Source: Aromatoleum tolulyticum
GTDB lineage: Bacteria; Pseudomonadota; Gammaproteobacteria; Burkholderiales; Rhodocyclaceae
Direction: 5' to 3'
NCBI RefSeq assembly: GCF_900156155.1
Contig: NZ_FTMD01000012.1
Coordinates: 1 to 64,000 of the forward strand
Length of the DNA stretch: 64,000 nt
Below, one piece after another: positions 55,646 through 63,118 of this stretch (its first letter is position 1; each line of letters starts with the position of its first letter). The translations under genes were made by a program, and so were the position numbers. The notes under the pieces were generated by a model. It searched no databases, was not told the origin of the DNA, and saw nothing but the letters and a program-made list of their open reading frames with translations.

Positions 55646-55721
55646 CCTGCGACCACGCGAAATCGGGCTCAGTCGGGCAAGCCGCTGCGCTGCAAGGGGC
55701 GCAGTCAGGGCTGCGGAAAGG

Positions 55722-55747
55722 CGGAATTCCTGATTTCAGGAATTCCG
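55722..55747. promoter_or_regulatory. Palindromic activator site TTCCTG-ATTT-CAGGAA
   Basis: Perfect 11-base arms (CGGAATTCCTG) flank a 4-base centre. The inner 6-4-6 part (55727-55742) has the same geometry as the sites at 11498 and 58214. It is centred about 115 bp upstream of the sigma-54 start. It might instead act as a hairpin after the preceding gene, but no T-run follows. Confidence 0.6.
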
Positions 55748-55813
55748 TCCCTTCGGGGTGGATCAGGGGGGTGCCGTGCCCGAAAACGTGTTCGAGCGCG
55801 GCATGGAAAGGGC

Positions 55814-56746
55814 TTAACCGGGGATATAGATGCCGGCGCTGCGGATCGCCTTGACCAGTTCGGTGGTCGATTGTTCGAGCAGCTTGATGCCTGCTTCGAA
55901 ATCCTTGCGCGATGCCGCCGCTTCGGCTTCGCCGCGGAGTGCTCCGGCATTCGTGAGGAATTCCGTGACGCGCGGGCTCATCGGGGCTCCGGCGAGTTTT
56001 TCCTCGAGCAGTACCTTGACGAGCATCTTGTGCGTCTCGTTGCGGTCGATCTCGTAGTGGTATTCCTCTTCCTTGGATGCGAAGTTCAGCGAACGTACCA
56101 GCGTGTCGCCGGATCGCATCGAGCTGACCGATGCTTTTGCTAGGAGGTATGCCTGTTCGAGAATCGTCCGGCCGCTTGCATATTGGCCCGCAGCGGCCTT
56201 GCGCTCAGCGTCGGCGATGAGTGCCTCGACCTGACGGCTGCTCTCCTGCGATTCCTTGTTACCCTTTTCCGACGCAATTCGCTGCTGCGCGGAAAGCAGG
56301 GCGCGGACACTCTCGAGTTTGTTCTTGTAATCCGTTTCGACTTTCTTTCCGGTGACGCTTTCCGGCGCGGCAAGCCGTGCCGCTTCGAACATCGTCTTGC
56401 TTGCCGCCGAGAGCAGGCTGGAAGCCTTTGCGAGGTCGCCTGCGTCGAAGGCGGCCTTCGCCTGTGTGTACTGTTCCTTGGCCGCCTTGCGCTTCTCGAT
56501 GGCTGGCGCTTCGCTGCTGGATTCGATCTGGCGTGCCGCAGTGGATTTCTCGATCAGTGTTCCGACCGATTCGAAGCGGCGCTCGAGCTGGGCTCGGTCG
56601 GGCTCGTTAGCCTGGAGGCGGGTCGATGCGCTGCCCGGCGGTACGGGCTCGGTCTGCGCCATCGTCGCGCCACCCGAGGCGAGCGTCAGTGTCAGAGCAA
56701 GCGCAGCATGCCCAAGAATCCCCCTGCGGCAGTTTGGTTTCATCAT
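55814..56746 (-). CDS. Exported alpha-helical protein, paralogue of the 50880-51755 product
   Basis: I do not recognise a named family. The 310-residue protein has a signal peptide (cleavage near TMAQTE, ~residue 31), then long charged helices with probable coiled coils. Its C-terminal ~90 residues are homologous to the 50880-51755 product (see that entry). ATG 56746 has AGGAG eight bases upstream. It is the last gene of the two-cytochrome operon, 42 bp after the second cytochrome gene. The paired occurrence in two operons of the island suggests a structural or docking role. Confidence 0.72.
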   Translation of the reverse strand: MMKPNCRRGILGHAALALTLTLASGGATMAQTEPVPPGSASTRLQANEPDRAQLERRFESVGTLIEKSTAARQIESSSEAPAIEKRKAAKEQYTQAKAAFDAGDLAKASSLLSAASKTMFEAARLAAPESVTGKKVETDYKNKLESVRALLSAQQRIASEKGNKESQESSRQVEALIADAERKAAAGQYASGRTILEQAYLLAKASVSSMRSGDTLVRSLNFASKEEEYHYEIDRNETHKMLVKVLLEEKLAGAPMSPRVTEFLTNAGALRGEAEAAASRKDFEAGIKLLEQSTTELVKAIRSAGIYIPG

Positions 56747-56788
56747 TGCGGACTCCTGGGCATGCATGTTGTTGACTGCAAATACGAC

Positions 56789-57457
56789 TTACTGACCCGA
56801 GCGGGCGACCGGGCCGTCCTTCTTCTTAGAGTGGCACAAGCGGCATTCGGACACCGGGAAGGCAACCTTGCCGTGGCACACGCCGCACTTCTGCCCGAGA
56901 AGGATGGCGGCCATGCTGATCTGGTTGGCGCCTTTCTGCGGGATGAAGATTGCCGGGTGGCAGTTGGAGCAGTCAAGCCACTCGGTGTGCTGCTTGTGCG
57001 GATAGACGACGTCCGGCATCGATCCTTTGACTTCGCGGACGATGTTCAGATCCATCACGACCGGCGCTGCGTTTGCATCCACACGGTCCCAGCGCGGGTT
57101 GATCGCGCGATCTTCGAGGGCCTTGACCCAATTGACGCGGTTGCCTGCATTGCTGCGGGGAAGCGTTTCGAAAGCGGACAGCGGCGGCATCAACGCTGCG
57201 GTGCCTTCGCTGCCGGGGTCGTGGATGCCGTCCTGCATCGGAGGCAGGTTGCGCTGATTGGCCGGCTTGAGCAGGCGATTGAAGCGGTTGACGTCAGTCG
57301 CCGGTGCCGCTGCGGCCGCCGGCGCGGCGGCGGGGGCTGCCGCGGCTGGCGCGGCTGGCGCGGGCTTGCCCTTGGCGTCCTGGGCGATGACGGGGGCCGA
57401 GCCGAACAGAGTGGCGGCGAACACGGTCAGGAGAAGGGTTGGAATACGGCGGGTCAT
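56789..57457 (-). CDS. c(7)-type triheme cytochrome with Ala/Pro linker
   Basis: The 222-residue protein has a signal peptide (cleavage near VIAQDA, ~residue 26) and an Ala/Pro-rich low-complexity linker (~30-55). Its C-terminal c7 domain has CSNCH, CGVCH and CRLCH, and YPHKQHTEWLDC supplies axial histidines. It is paralogous to the solitary cytochrome at 11767-12423. It overlaps the upstream cytochrome gene by four bases. This triheme domain is typical of species with periplasmic or extracellular electron conduits. Confidence 0.93.
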   Translation of the reverse strand: MTRRIPTLLLTVFAATLFGSAPVIAQDAKGKPAPAAPAAAAPAAAPAAAAAPATDVNRFNRLLKPANQRNLPPMQDGIHDPGSEGTAALMPPLSAFETLPRSNAGNRVNWVKALEDRAINPRWDRVDANAAPVVMDLNIVREVKGSMPDVVYPHKQHTEWLDCSNCHPAIFIPQKGANQISMAAILLGQKCGVCHGKVAFPVSECRLCHSKKKDGPVARSGQ

Positions 57458-57885
57458 TTCTTGCTACCTCCTTGCCCGACGGGAACTGCCAGTTTCTGGA
57501 TGGTGCTTTCGTGCACTTGCGTGGGGGTGTTGGGTTTGCCGGAATGGCACAGGTCGCAGTTCTCGACCGACCAGGCGACTTCGCCGTTGTGGCATGCGCC
57601 ACAGAACTGGCCGTCAATGATCTTCAGCATCGTGATCTCGTTGCCGCCCGCCTTGAACTGGAAGCCGAGGTCCGCGTGGCAGACCTTGCAGCGGAAGCGG
57701 ATCCGGTGGAACCAGTGCGGAAAGATCGCTGGCCGCATGCCGGCCGCGTCGGCATAGTTATTGATGACGATGTCGCCATACTCGGCGCGGCTGTCGGACG
57801 GGGTCCACAGCGTGATGGCCACTACGGCAAACAGCAGCGCAGTGAGCCCACGACGGACTCTTGTTACCCACGGTACCTGCTTCAT
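57454..57885 (-). CDS. c(7)-type triheme cytochrome, short form
   Basis: The 143-residue protein has a signal peptide (cleavage near SRAEYG, ~residue 34) and a c7 domain with CKVCH, CGACH and CDLCH, preceded by FPHWFHRIRF. It is the first gene of the operon driven by the predicted sigma-54 promoter at 58095-58108, with a 5' leader of about 200 bases. Haem attachment probably uses the main ccm system, perhaps with the local CcmC/TlpA set. Confidence 0.93.
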   Translation of the reverse strand: MKQVPWVTRVRRGLTALLFAVVAITLWTPSDSRAEYGDIVINNYADAAGMRPAIFPHWFHRIRFRCKVCHADLGFQFKAGGNEITMLKIIDGQFCGACHNGEVAWSVENCDLCHSGKPNTPTQVHESTIQKLAVPVGQGGSKK

Positions 57886-58094
57886 AGTTCAACCCTCTTC
57901 ATAACGTGATCCGTTCCTGCCAGCCAAAATTGCACGAGTTACAGTCGGCTGGCAACCAAACGAGTGTAATCGTCCCGTTCGCAGCTCCGGACTTGTGGAG
58001 CATCGGAAGTTCATGCTTTCGCACCGCGGTCACCCGTCTCTCGACTCTTGCCTCCCTGCCTGGGTCGCCTCAGTACGTCGGACCGGTCCTCTAA

Positions 58095-58109
58095 GCAATA
58101 TTCAGGCCT
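58095..58109 (-). promoter_or_regulatory. Sigma-54 promoter of the two-cytochrome operon
   Basis: On the minus strand AGGCCTG-N4-TTGCT has GG at 58108-58107 and GC at 58096-58095, and matches TGGCAyG-N4-TTGCw except for two positions. The expected start is near 58084, leaving a leader of about 200 bases before ATG 57885. Confidence 0.7.
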
Positions 58110-58213
58110 AATCTCTATTACCATCGGCGTATCGGTAAGAAAAGCGGCGGTCCGAAAGGGGGCGCCATTTCGGTTTCGGGAATGTAACGGATTGTATCGT
58201 TTGCGGGAACGGC

Positions 58214-58229
58214 TTCCCGAATCCGGGAA
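58214..58229. promoter_or_regulatory. Palindromic activator site TTCCCG-AATC-CGGGAA
   Basis: This perfect 6-4-6 palindrome differs from the site at 11498-11513 by one centre base. It is centred about 137 bp upstream of the predicted sigma-54 start, the normal place for an enhancer-binding protein. Confidence 0.7.
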
Positions 58230-58232
58230 TTT

Positions 58233-58255
58233 CCGGGCAGGTCGCATCTGCCCGG
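58233..58255. terminator. Stem-loop after the TPR gene, possible terminator
   Basis: CCGGGCAG pairs with CTGCCCGG around a 7-base loop, 24 bp beyond the TPR stop on the minus strand. No clear T-run follows on the minus strand, so termination there may be weak or Rho-dependent. Confidence 0.4.
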
Positions 58256-58278
58256 GTTAGTGTTTGCCGGGGAGCGGT

Positions 58279-58902
58279 TCAGGGGGTTTTCTGCCTGTCC
58301 GCTTGAGTCTGCTGAAGCTCCGAGCGCCATTCCCACAGCGCTGCCTCCGCCCGTGGCCGGAACGGGTCGTCCAGCGGCGCGAGATGGAGGTAGGCCTGCA
58401 TGGCGCCCATCGCGCCAGGGCGGTCACCGAGTTCGTCGAGGGTTGTCGCGAGGCCGTAGTACGCATTGACCTGATCACGCCGCAATTCGATTGCCGATTC
58501 GAAAAAATCGCGAGCCTGTTTCCATTGCTCGAGACCGATCAGCGCGAACCCCATATTCACGTGCGCTTCGGGAAGCCGCGGGGCCAGGGTCAGTACCTGA
58601 TGGAACGCCGTGAGTGCATATTCATACTGACGCATCTGAAGCATCGCGACGCCCTGCTCGAATCTCGATCGAACGTCGTTCAGTGTTGCATCGGCGGCTG
58701 AGGGGGCGCGGAGCTTCGCCCTGAACAGGTCCGCGTATGCGAGGCGTGTGTGGGAAAGCCCACGGGGCGGGGCCGGATCCAAGGCCAGCAGGGCGCCGAG
58801 GCACAGGGTCGCAAGTACCGTGACGGCTATCGCGCGGCGGCGAACATCGCGGCGGTTGCGGGGGCGCTGTACCGGGAGGTCGGGGCTGTGTGTGTTCTGC
58901 AT
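58279..58902 (-). CDS. Membrane-anchored TPR protein
   Basis: The 207-residue protein has one N-terminal transmembrane helix (~22-41) preceded by an Arg-rich segment. Three TPR units follow (FEQGVAMLQMRQYEYALTAF, PEAHVNMGFALIGLEQWKQA, VNAYYGLATTLDELGDRPGA). It overlaps the upstream oxidase-like gene by 76 bases; no closer start codon exists in the frame. It ends the ResB/CcsA operon. Its layout resembles an assembly factor such as the periplasmic part of CcmI, which suggests apocytochrome handling; this is inference. Confidence 0.83.
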   Translation of the reverse strand: MQNTHSPDLPVQRPRNRRDVRRRAIAVTVLATLCLGALLALDPAPPRGLSHTRLAYADLFRAKLRAPSAADATLNDVRSRFEQGVAMLQMRQYEYALTAFHQVLTLAPRLPEAHVNMGFALIGLEQWKQARDFFESAIELRRDQVNAYYGLATTLDELGDRPGAMGAMQAYLHLAPLDDPFRPRAEAALWEWRSELQQTQADRQKTP

Positions 58903-60143
58903 AATCTGAGAATTCGAGGTACGGCAATGCATGCGAAGTATCCGACGCCCGCTATCGTGATTGCGCCGCCGGTCCCGGTAAGGGCAGCGGCGAGAATTGC
59001 GGCCGGGTCTGCGCCCTCTCCGCTGAACGCGACCTTGCGGGGGGCGCCGAGAATCCCGCTCCAGGCCAGACCGCAGATCAGGGTCGTGATTCCGAAGGTA
59101 TATACGGAGAGCGGCCGGGTACTTGGCGGGGAATGGTCGGCGTCCGCGGCAGGCGATATGCGGGCCAGAACGGCCGCCATCTGGGCGAGCGTGAACGCGC
59201 CGATTGTACCGTGATAATGGGCCGGCACCATGGTCGTCTGGCTGTCGATCGCGGTTCCGGCAAGAATGCCGATGCAATATAGTCCGAGCGATGCGGTAAA
59301 ACTGTCTGCACTGCGGGCCTCCTTGCGCGAGAGCAGGAGAAGACCGAATGCCAGTGCTGCAGGCCAGTTTGTCCATCTCATGATGTCGGTATGGAGCGAA
59401 TGGAGCGTGCCCTGATCCAGTCCTGCAAGCAGAAGGGCGGGAGCGATGGTTGCGGGCAGGGATGCGGCGACGAAGAAGGGGATGGCGATCCGAGGCGGTA
59501 CGTCCGTCATGCCTGTGCGCTCCGACAGACGTAGCCACATTGCCATCATGAGGGTGACGAAGCCGAACTGGAGAATGTGCCCGGCGCCCCAGAGCGCATC
59601 GACAAGCCCCATTCCCTGGCGCAGGGCGAGTGCGAGATAGATGGCCCCCGTGCAGAATGGCCAGCGCGCGATCGCAAAACCCCACTCGGCGGCGTCGCGT
59701 GGGCGAACCAGGGATATCCCGCCCGTACAGAGTCCCGCAGAGACGAACACTGCAAGGGACCCGAGAAATATCGGGTGGTCGAGATAGGGGAAGTAGTTTG
59801 CGAGGACTGGATTCCCAGGGGCAAACAGACCGGACGTGACGACTCCGATGGCCCCGACCGCGCCTGCGACGAGAAGGGCTTGTGCCGTACGATGGCGGCT
59901 TGACGGCAGGGCCTCGGTCCACATCGCTCCGGCCATCGTGAAATACCAGAGCAAGGTGGCGAGATTGACGTGCACGACGAGGGCGCGCGGGAAGCTGTCC
60001 GGCGGTACCAGAGACGTGAGGACCGGCGTTCGGGCGAGTACGAGCGCCGCGGCCGCCACAGCGGAAAGTCCCAGCGATGACGCGGCGAGCAGCAGCCAGC
60101 GCTGTGATACGCCCGGGGGAGTAGAGAACCCTGTGGTCATCAT
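58827..60143 (-). CDS. Divergent haem-copper oxidase subunit I-like membrane protein
   Basis: The 438-residue protein has about twelve transmembrane helices. Histidines are placed as in haem-copper oxidases: H58 in VVHVNLATLLWY (helix II), H189 in GAGHILQF (helix VI), H248 and H251 in LHSLHTD (helix VII), and H309/H311 in VPAHYHGTIGAF (helix X, H-x-H). It is shorter than usual subunit I proteins, and the HPEVY and adjacent-His motifs are not canonical. It lies between ccsA and a TPR gene with ATGATG coupling. It may be a haem-binding quinol or cytochrome oxidoreductase rather than a true oxidase. Confidence 0.72.
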   Translation of the reverse strand: MMTTGFSTPPGVSQRWLLLAASSLGLSAVAAAALVLARTPVLTSLVPPDSFPRALVVHVNLATLLWYFTMAGAMWTEALPSSRHRTAQALLVAGAVGAIGVVTSGLFAPGNPVLANYFPYLDHPIFLGSLAVFVSAGLCTGGISLVRPRDAAEWGFAIARWPFCTGAIYLALALRQGMGLVDALWGAGHILQFGFVTLMMAMWLRLSERTGMTDVPPRIAIPFFVAASLPATIAPALLLAGLDQGTLHSLHTDIMRWTNWPAALAFGLLLLSRKEARSADSFTASLGLYCIGILAGTAIDSQTTMVPAHYHGTIGAFTLAQMAAVLARISPAADADHSPPSTRPLSVYTFGITTLICGLAWSGILGAPRKVAFSGEGADPAAILAAALTGTGGAITIAGVGYFACIAVPRILRLCRTHTAPTSRYSAPATAAMFAAAR

Positions 60144-60952
60144 ACGGCTCCCTGATGGGGGGCTGCCGAGATGAACGGCACGCCGAAGAAGGTCAGGAAG
60201 GCAGTGACGAATACCGCAAGGATCAGGCCGGCATGCACCGGGGGGGACAGCCGGTATGCCAGCCGGGCGTGGATCGTGAACGCGACGGTGAGCCAGGTGA
60301 TGAACGCCCAGGTTTCGAGGGGATCCCAGGCCCAGTATCGGCCCCAGGCGTCCTGCGCCCAGATGGCGCCGGCGATGAGCATCAGTGTGTGGAATATCAG
60401 GCCGATCGCCATGCAGCGAAAGGCAAGTTCGTCGAGTTGGGGGTTGGGCGGCAACTGCTGCAATCGCGTGGTTCCGATGCCGGCTTGACGCAGCAGGATC
60501 ACGCAGGACAAACCGACTGCAACCAGAACCGCTCCAAGGAACACCTTGCCCAGGCCGATATGGATAAACAGCCAGGGGGTGTTGTAGGTCGGAGGATAGT
60601 GCCCCTCGCCGGGATGGGTGACCATCAGCCACCCGAGCATGATGAACATCAGGGGCAGCACGATCGCCGCGGTTGCGCGAATCCGCGGGATGCGCCAGTA
60701 GGCGAGGGCGTAGGCGAACATCAGGCTCCAGATGTTCGAGCAGAGGATCTCGAACATCGTGATGAACGGTCCGTGTCCGAGACGCTCCCAGCGCAGACCC
60801 ATGGAGACGGTCTGCAACGCGAGCCCGGTCAGCGTCAGTCCGAGGACGGTGCGTTCAGGCCGCTTGCCCAGCACGACGCCGACGACGGCGACGATGCCGG
60901 CGAGCACGTATGCAGTTACTGCGGCCCAGAGTATCTGTAGTTCTCGTTCCAC
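60140..60952 (-). CDS. ccsA: System II cytochrome c biogenesis protein CcsA
   Basis: This 270-residue polytopic protein has the WWD-type motif WGRYWAWDPLETWAFITW (~residue 205) and conserved histidines, as in CcsA/ResC. It forms the System II haem exporter/synthetase with ResB. GTG 60952 lies one base after the ResB stop; ATG starts further upstream would overlap ResB by about 70 bases. It coexists with a complete System I (ccmA-I), so a dedicated role for the cytochromes of this island is likely. Confidence 0.9.
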   Translation of the reverse strand: MERELQILWAAVTAYVLAGIVAVVGVVLGKRPERTVLGLTLTGLALQTVSMGLRWERLGHGPFITMFEILCSNIWSLMFAYALAYWRIPRIRATAAIVLPLMFIMLGWLMVTHPGEGHYPPTYNTPWLFIHIGLGKVFLGAVLVAVGLSCVILLRQAGIGTTRLQQLPPNPQLDELAFRCMAIGLIFHTLMLIAGAIWAQDAWGRYWAWDPLETWAFITWLTVAFTIHARLAYRLSPPVHAGLILAVFVTAFLTFFGVPFISAAPHQGAV

Positions 60953-60953
60953 G

Positions 60954-62030
60954 TCATGCGTCCCACGGTTTTGCTGCGAATCTTTGCCAAAAATGTACGC
61001 CCAGACTGGCGATGGCCACAATGCAGGCGGCGAGCAGCCACGGCAGCGTCCAGTCGTAGAACACTCGATACCCCATCCAGCTGCGCAGACCGTCGAATTC
61101 GAGGCGACCGTCCGGCAACTCGATCGAGTCGCCCGGATGCATTTCGTGACGCTCGCTGCCGATACGTACGATCAATTTGTATCCGTCAGGCAGACGGAAA
61201 CTGGTGTGGCGCTCTGGATCGAGTACGACCTCGTCGAAGTCGAGCATCACCCATACGGAAACGCTGCTGGCCGGAGGCGTCCATTCCGCTGCCTGACTGA
61301 ATTGATTGCCGGGGTATGGGGGCAGCTGTACCGACCCGTACATCGCCTCGCCGGTCTTCGGCAGCCAGCGGAACGTGGGGGCGAAGCCCTTGTTGAAGGT
61401 CGTGTAGAAACGGTAGTTTTCCACGATGAGCGGATCCTGATCGCCGATTTCCGCTTCGTGCCAGTGCCCCTGCCTGTCCGCCCACGCAACCAGGTTGCGC
61501 GTGGCCCCACGTTGCAGTCCGGGAGCATACTCGATGGTGAAGCCCTTATTGACGAAACTGACCTTCGACAGTTCTCCGGCATGCCACGGACCCTGCTCGG
61601 AGACGGCCAGGACGCCGTCGAAGGCGGTGCCGACGGTAACTCCCGCGTGCCCGTTCAGATATGTCAGGCGGCCTGCGGCAACGAGTAGCAGCAGAACGAT
61701 GAGGGAGAGGTGAAAAACCAGCAGCGCGATCTGACGCCTGAATACGCCATTGGTTGCAACGGCAGCCAGCAGGTTGAGGGCGAGCAGCACCAAGGGTATG
61801 ACCAACGGCCAAGTTCGCGCCCCCTCCCGAAGATAAGCGAAGGCCGTTCCAGCGCCGAGCAGCGCGATCAGCCACAGCGTGAGACGCAGGGATGCCAGTT
61901 TGCGCAGAAATCTCGCCGAAGGGGATACCGGTCGGATCTGCCCGTCATCACTCCCGTGGAGGAGGGAAGTCTGCTGCGAGTTCCATGCTGTCGTCGTGTA
62001 CTCGCGCGCCGTTGTTCCGTCGCCGATCAT
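60954..62030 (-). CDS. resB: System II cytochrome c biogenesis protein ResB
   Basis: The 358-residue protein has three N-terminal transmembrane helices (~50-135) and a large periplasmic domain. A C-terminal helix follows (LPWLLAACIVAIASLGVHFW, ~330). ResB receives apocytochrome and with CcsA attaches haem. It is shorter than the ~450-residue ResB of many organisms but keeps the usual architecture. It overlaps the NHL lipoprotein gene upstream by four bases. Confidence 0.88.
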   Translation of the reverse strand: MIGDGTTAREYTTTAWNSQQTSLLHGSDDGQIRPVSPSARFLRKLASLRLTLWLIALLGAGTAFAYLREGARTWPLVIPLVLLALNLLAAVATNGVFRRQIALLVFHLSLIVLLLLVAAGRLTYLNGHAGVTVGTAFDGVLAVSEQGPWHAGELSKVSFVNKGFTIEYAPGLQRGATRNLVAWADRQGHWHEAEIGDQDPLIVENYRFYTTFNKGFAPTFRWLPKTGEAMYGSVQLPPYPGNQFSQAAEWTPPASSVSVWVMLDFDEVVLDPERHTSFRLPDGYKLIVRIGSERHEMHPGDSIELPDGRLEFDGLRSWMGYRVFYDWTLPWLLAACIVAIASLGVHFWQRFAAKPWDA

Positions 62031-63118
62031 TCCGAGTCGACCTTGGCGCCGCCAAGGTACTGAAAGATCGTTATGCGGCCGTTGAAGGTGTCGGCAACGA
62101 ACACCCGGTTGAACGAATCAACCCATACTCCGGACGGTAGGTAAAAATTTCCGGTACCTTGGCCGACGCCCCCGATCGGCATCAGGAAGTCGCCGGTCTC
62201 GTTAAACACGAGCAAGTTGTCGTAATAGGATTCCACGACATAAATGTTGTTTTCGCTGTCGACGCCGACTCCCTTGGGACGGACCAGGTTGCCATAGTAC
62301 AGGCCCCGTTTTCCCACGATCTGGGGGGGGGAATCGTCCGCCAGCGGCAGTATCTGCACGCGGCTGTTCATGGTGTCGGTAACGTAGAGTTTCCCTCCGC
62401 CAATCGCGAGATGCGTCGGGAAGTTGAACTCGCCTGGAGCCTCCCCCCGTTCGCCGATCACCCGCTCAAGGCGCCCGTCGGCGCTGAATACCTTGATGTC
62501 GTGGGCGTAAGTGTCGGCGACGTATAGCAGCCCGGTGGCCGGGTCGCGCACCAGTCCCGTCGGACGTTGAAGCACCCCTGCCCCGATCGGCGGCAACGGG
62601 TTTCCTTGCGCATCGAGATGGGCTACGAGTTGCAACTCCGCATCCGCAACCCAGATGCCCCCTCCGTCGGCAAGTGCTACGCCGATCGGCGCGACAAAGC
62701 GACGCAGATCAACCGCTTGATCCCAGATCTTCAGTTCGCCTGCGGGTTTGTCAAACACGAAAACGGCCGCACGACTCACGTCGGTGACGAAAATCCGTTC
62801 CTGCGCGTCCGCGACCACGGCTTGCGGTCGTTGAAGCACATTGGGCTTTTCCTCCTCGAAAAGACCGACGGCCCAGGCAAGAAAGCCGACGAATCCGGTC
62901 GCAGTATCTTCGCGTACGAAGTTCTCTTCGCCGGTAAGCTGGCCCGCGAACTGATAACGGGGGATCTCCGGTTCCGCTGGCCACATGAGCCGCTTGCCTT
63001 CTGGAGCGTCGAGCAGGCCGTAGTGGAGGCGCGCTGGTATGGACTGCGTCGCACAGCCACTCAGGGCGATCGAGAGAGTCAGTACCAACCAGTAGAAAGG
63101 GGAGTGACCGAGGTTCAA
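62027..63118 (-). CDS. NHL-repeat beta-propeller lipoprotein
   Basis: The 363-residue protein has a lipoprotein signal (lipobox IALSGC, cysteine ~residue 22). NHL-type blades follow: LQRPQAVVADAQERIFVTD, LQRPTGLVRDPATGLLYVAD, FNFPTHLAIGGGKLYVTD, VRPKGVGVDSENNIYVVES and LPSGVWVDSFNRVFVAD. TTG 63118 overlaps the upstream stop (TTGA), giving a normal signal peptide, whereas the longer ATG frame would not. NHL propellers near multihaem cytochromes are common in electroactive bacteria. Its exact role is unknown. Confidence 0.88.
   Translation of the reverse strand: MNLGHSPFYWLVLTLSIALSGCATQSIPARLHYGLLDAPEGKRLMWPAEPEIPRYQFAGQLTGEENFVREDTATGFVGFLAWAVGLFEEEKPNVLQRPQAVVADAQERIFVTDVSRAAVFVFDKPAGELKIWDQAVDLRRFVAPIGVALADGGGIWVADAELQLVAHLDAQGNPLPPIGAGVLQRPTGLVRDPATGLLYVADTYAHDIKVFSADGRLERVIGERGEAPGEFNFPTHLAIGGGKLYVTDTMNSRVQILPLADDSPPQIVGKRGLYYGNLVRPKGVGVDSENNIYVVESYYDNLLVFNETGDFLMPIGGVGQGTGNFYLPSGVWVDSFNRVFVADTFNGRITIFQYLGGAKVDSE

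Larger units (their letters stand above)
57886..58278. other. Regulatory intergenic region upstream of the two-cytochrome operon
   Basis: These 393 bases hold no supported gene. They contain the sigma-54 promoter (58095-58108), the palindrome (58214-58229), and a stem-loop just after the TPR gene (58233-58255). TTACC-N11-GGTAA at about 58119-58139 is a further imperfect inverted repeat of unknown meaning. Confidence 0.6.

Noticed and set aside
55722-55747. Reading the 26-base palindrome only as a terminator of the preceding helical-protein gene
   Set aside because: No T-run follows on the minus strand, and the 6-4-6 core and its position relative to the sigma-54 promoter match the other two sites. 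The terminator reading is not excluded.
58020-58036. Alternative sigma-54 promoter closer to the c7 gene (GG-N10-GC on the minus strand)
   Set aside because: Only the GG/GC dinucleotides match; the -12 element is GTGC instead of TTGC, and the candidate at 58095-58109 is far better.
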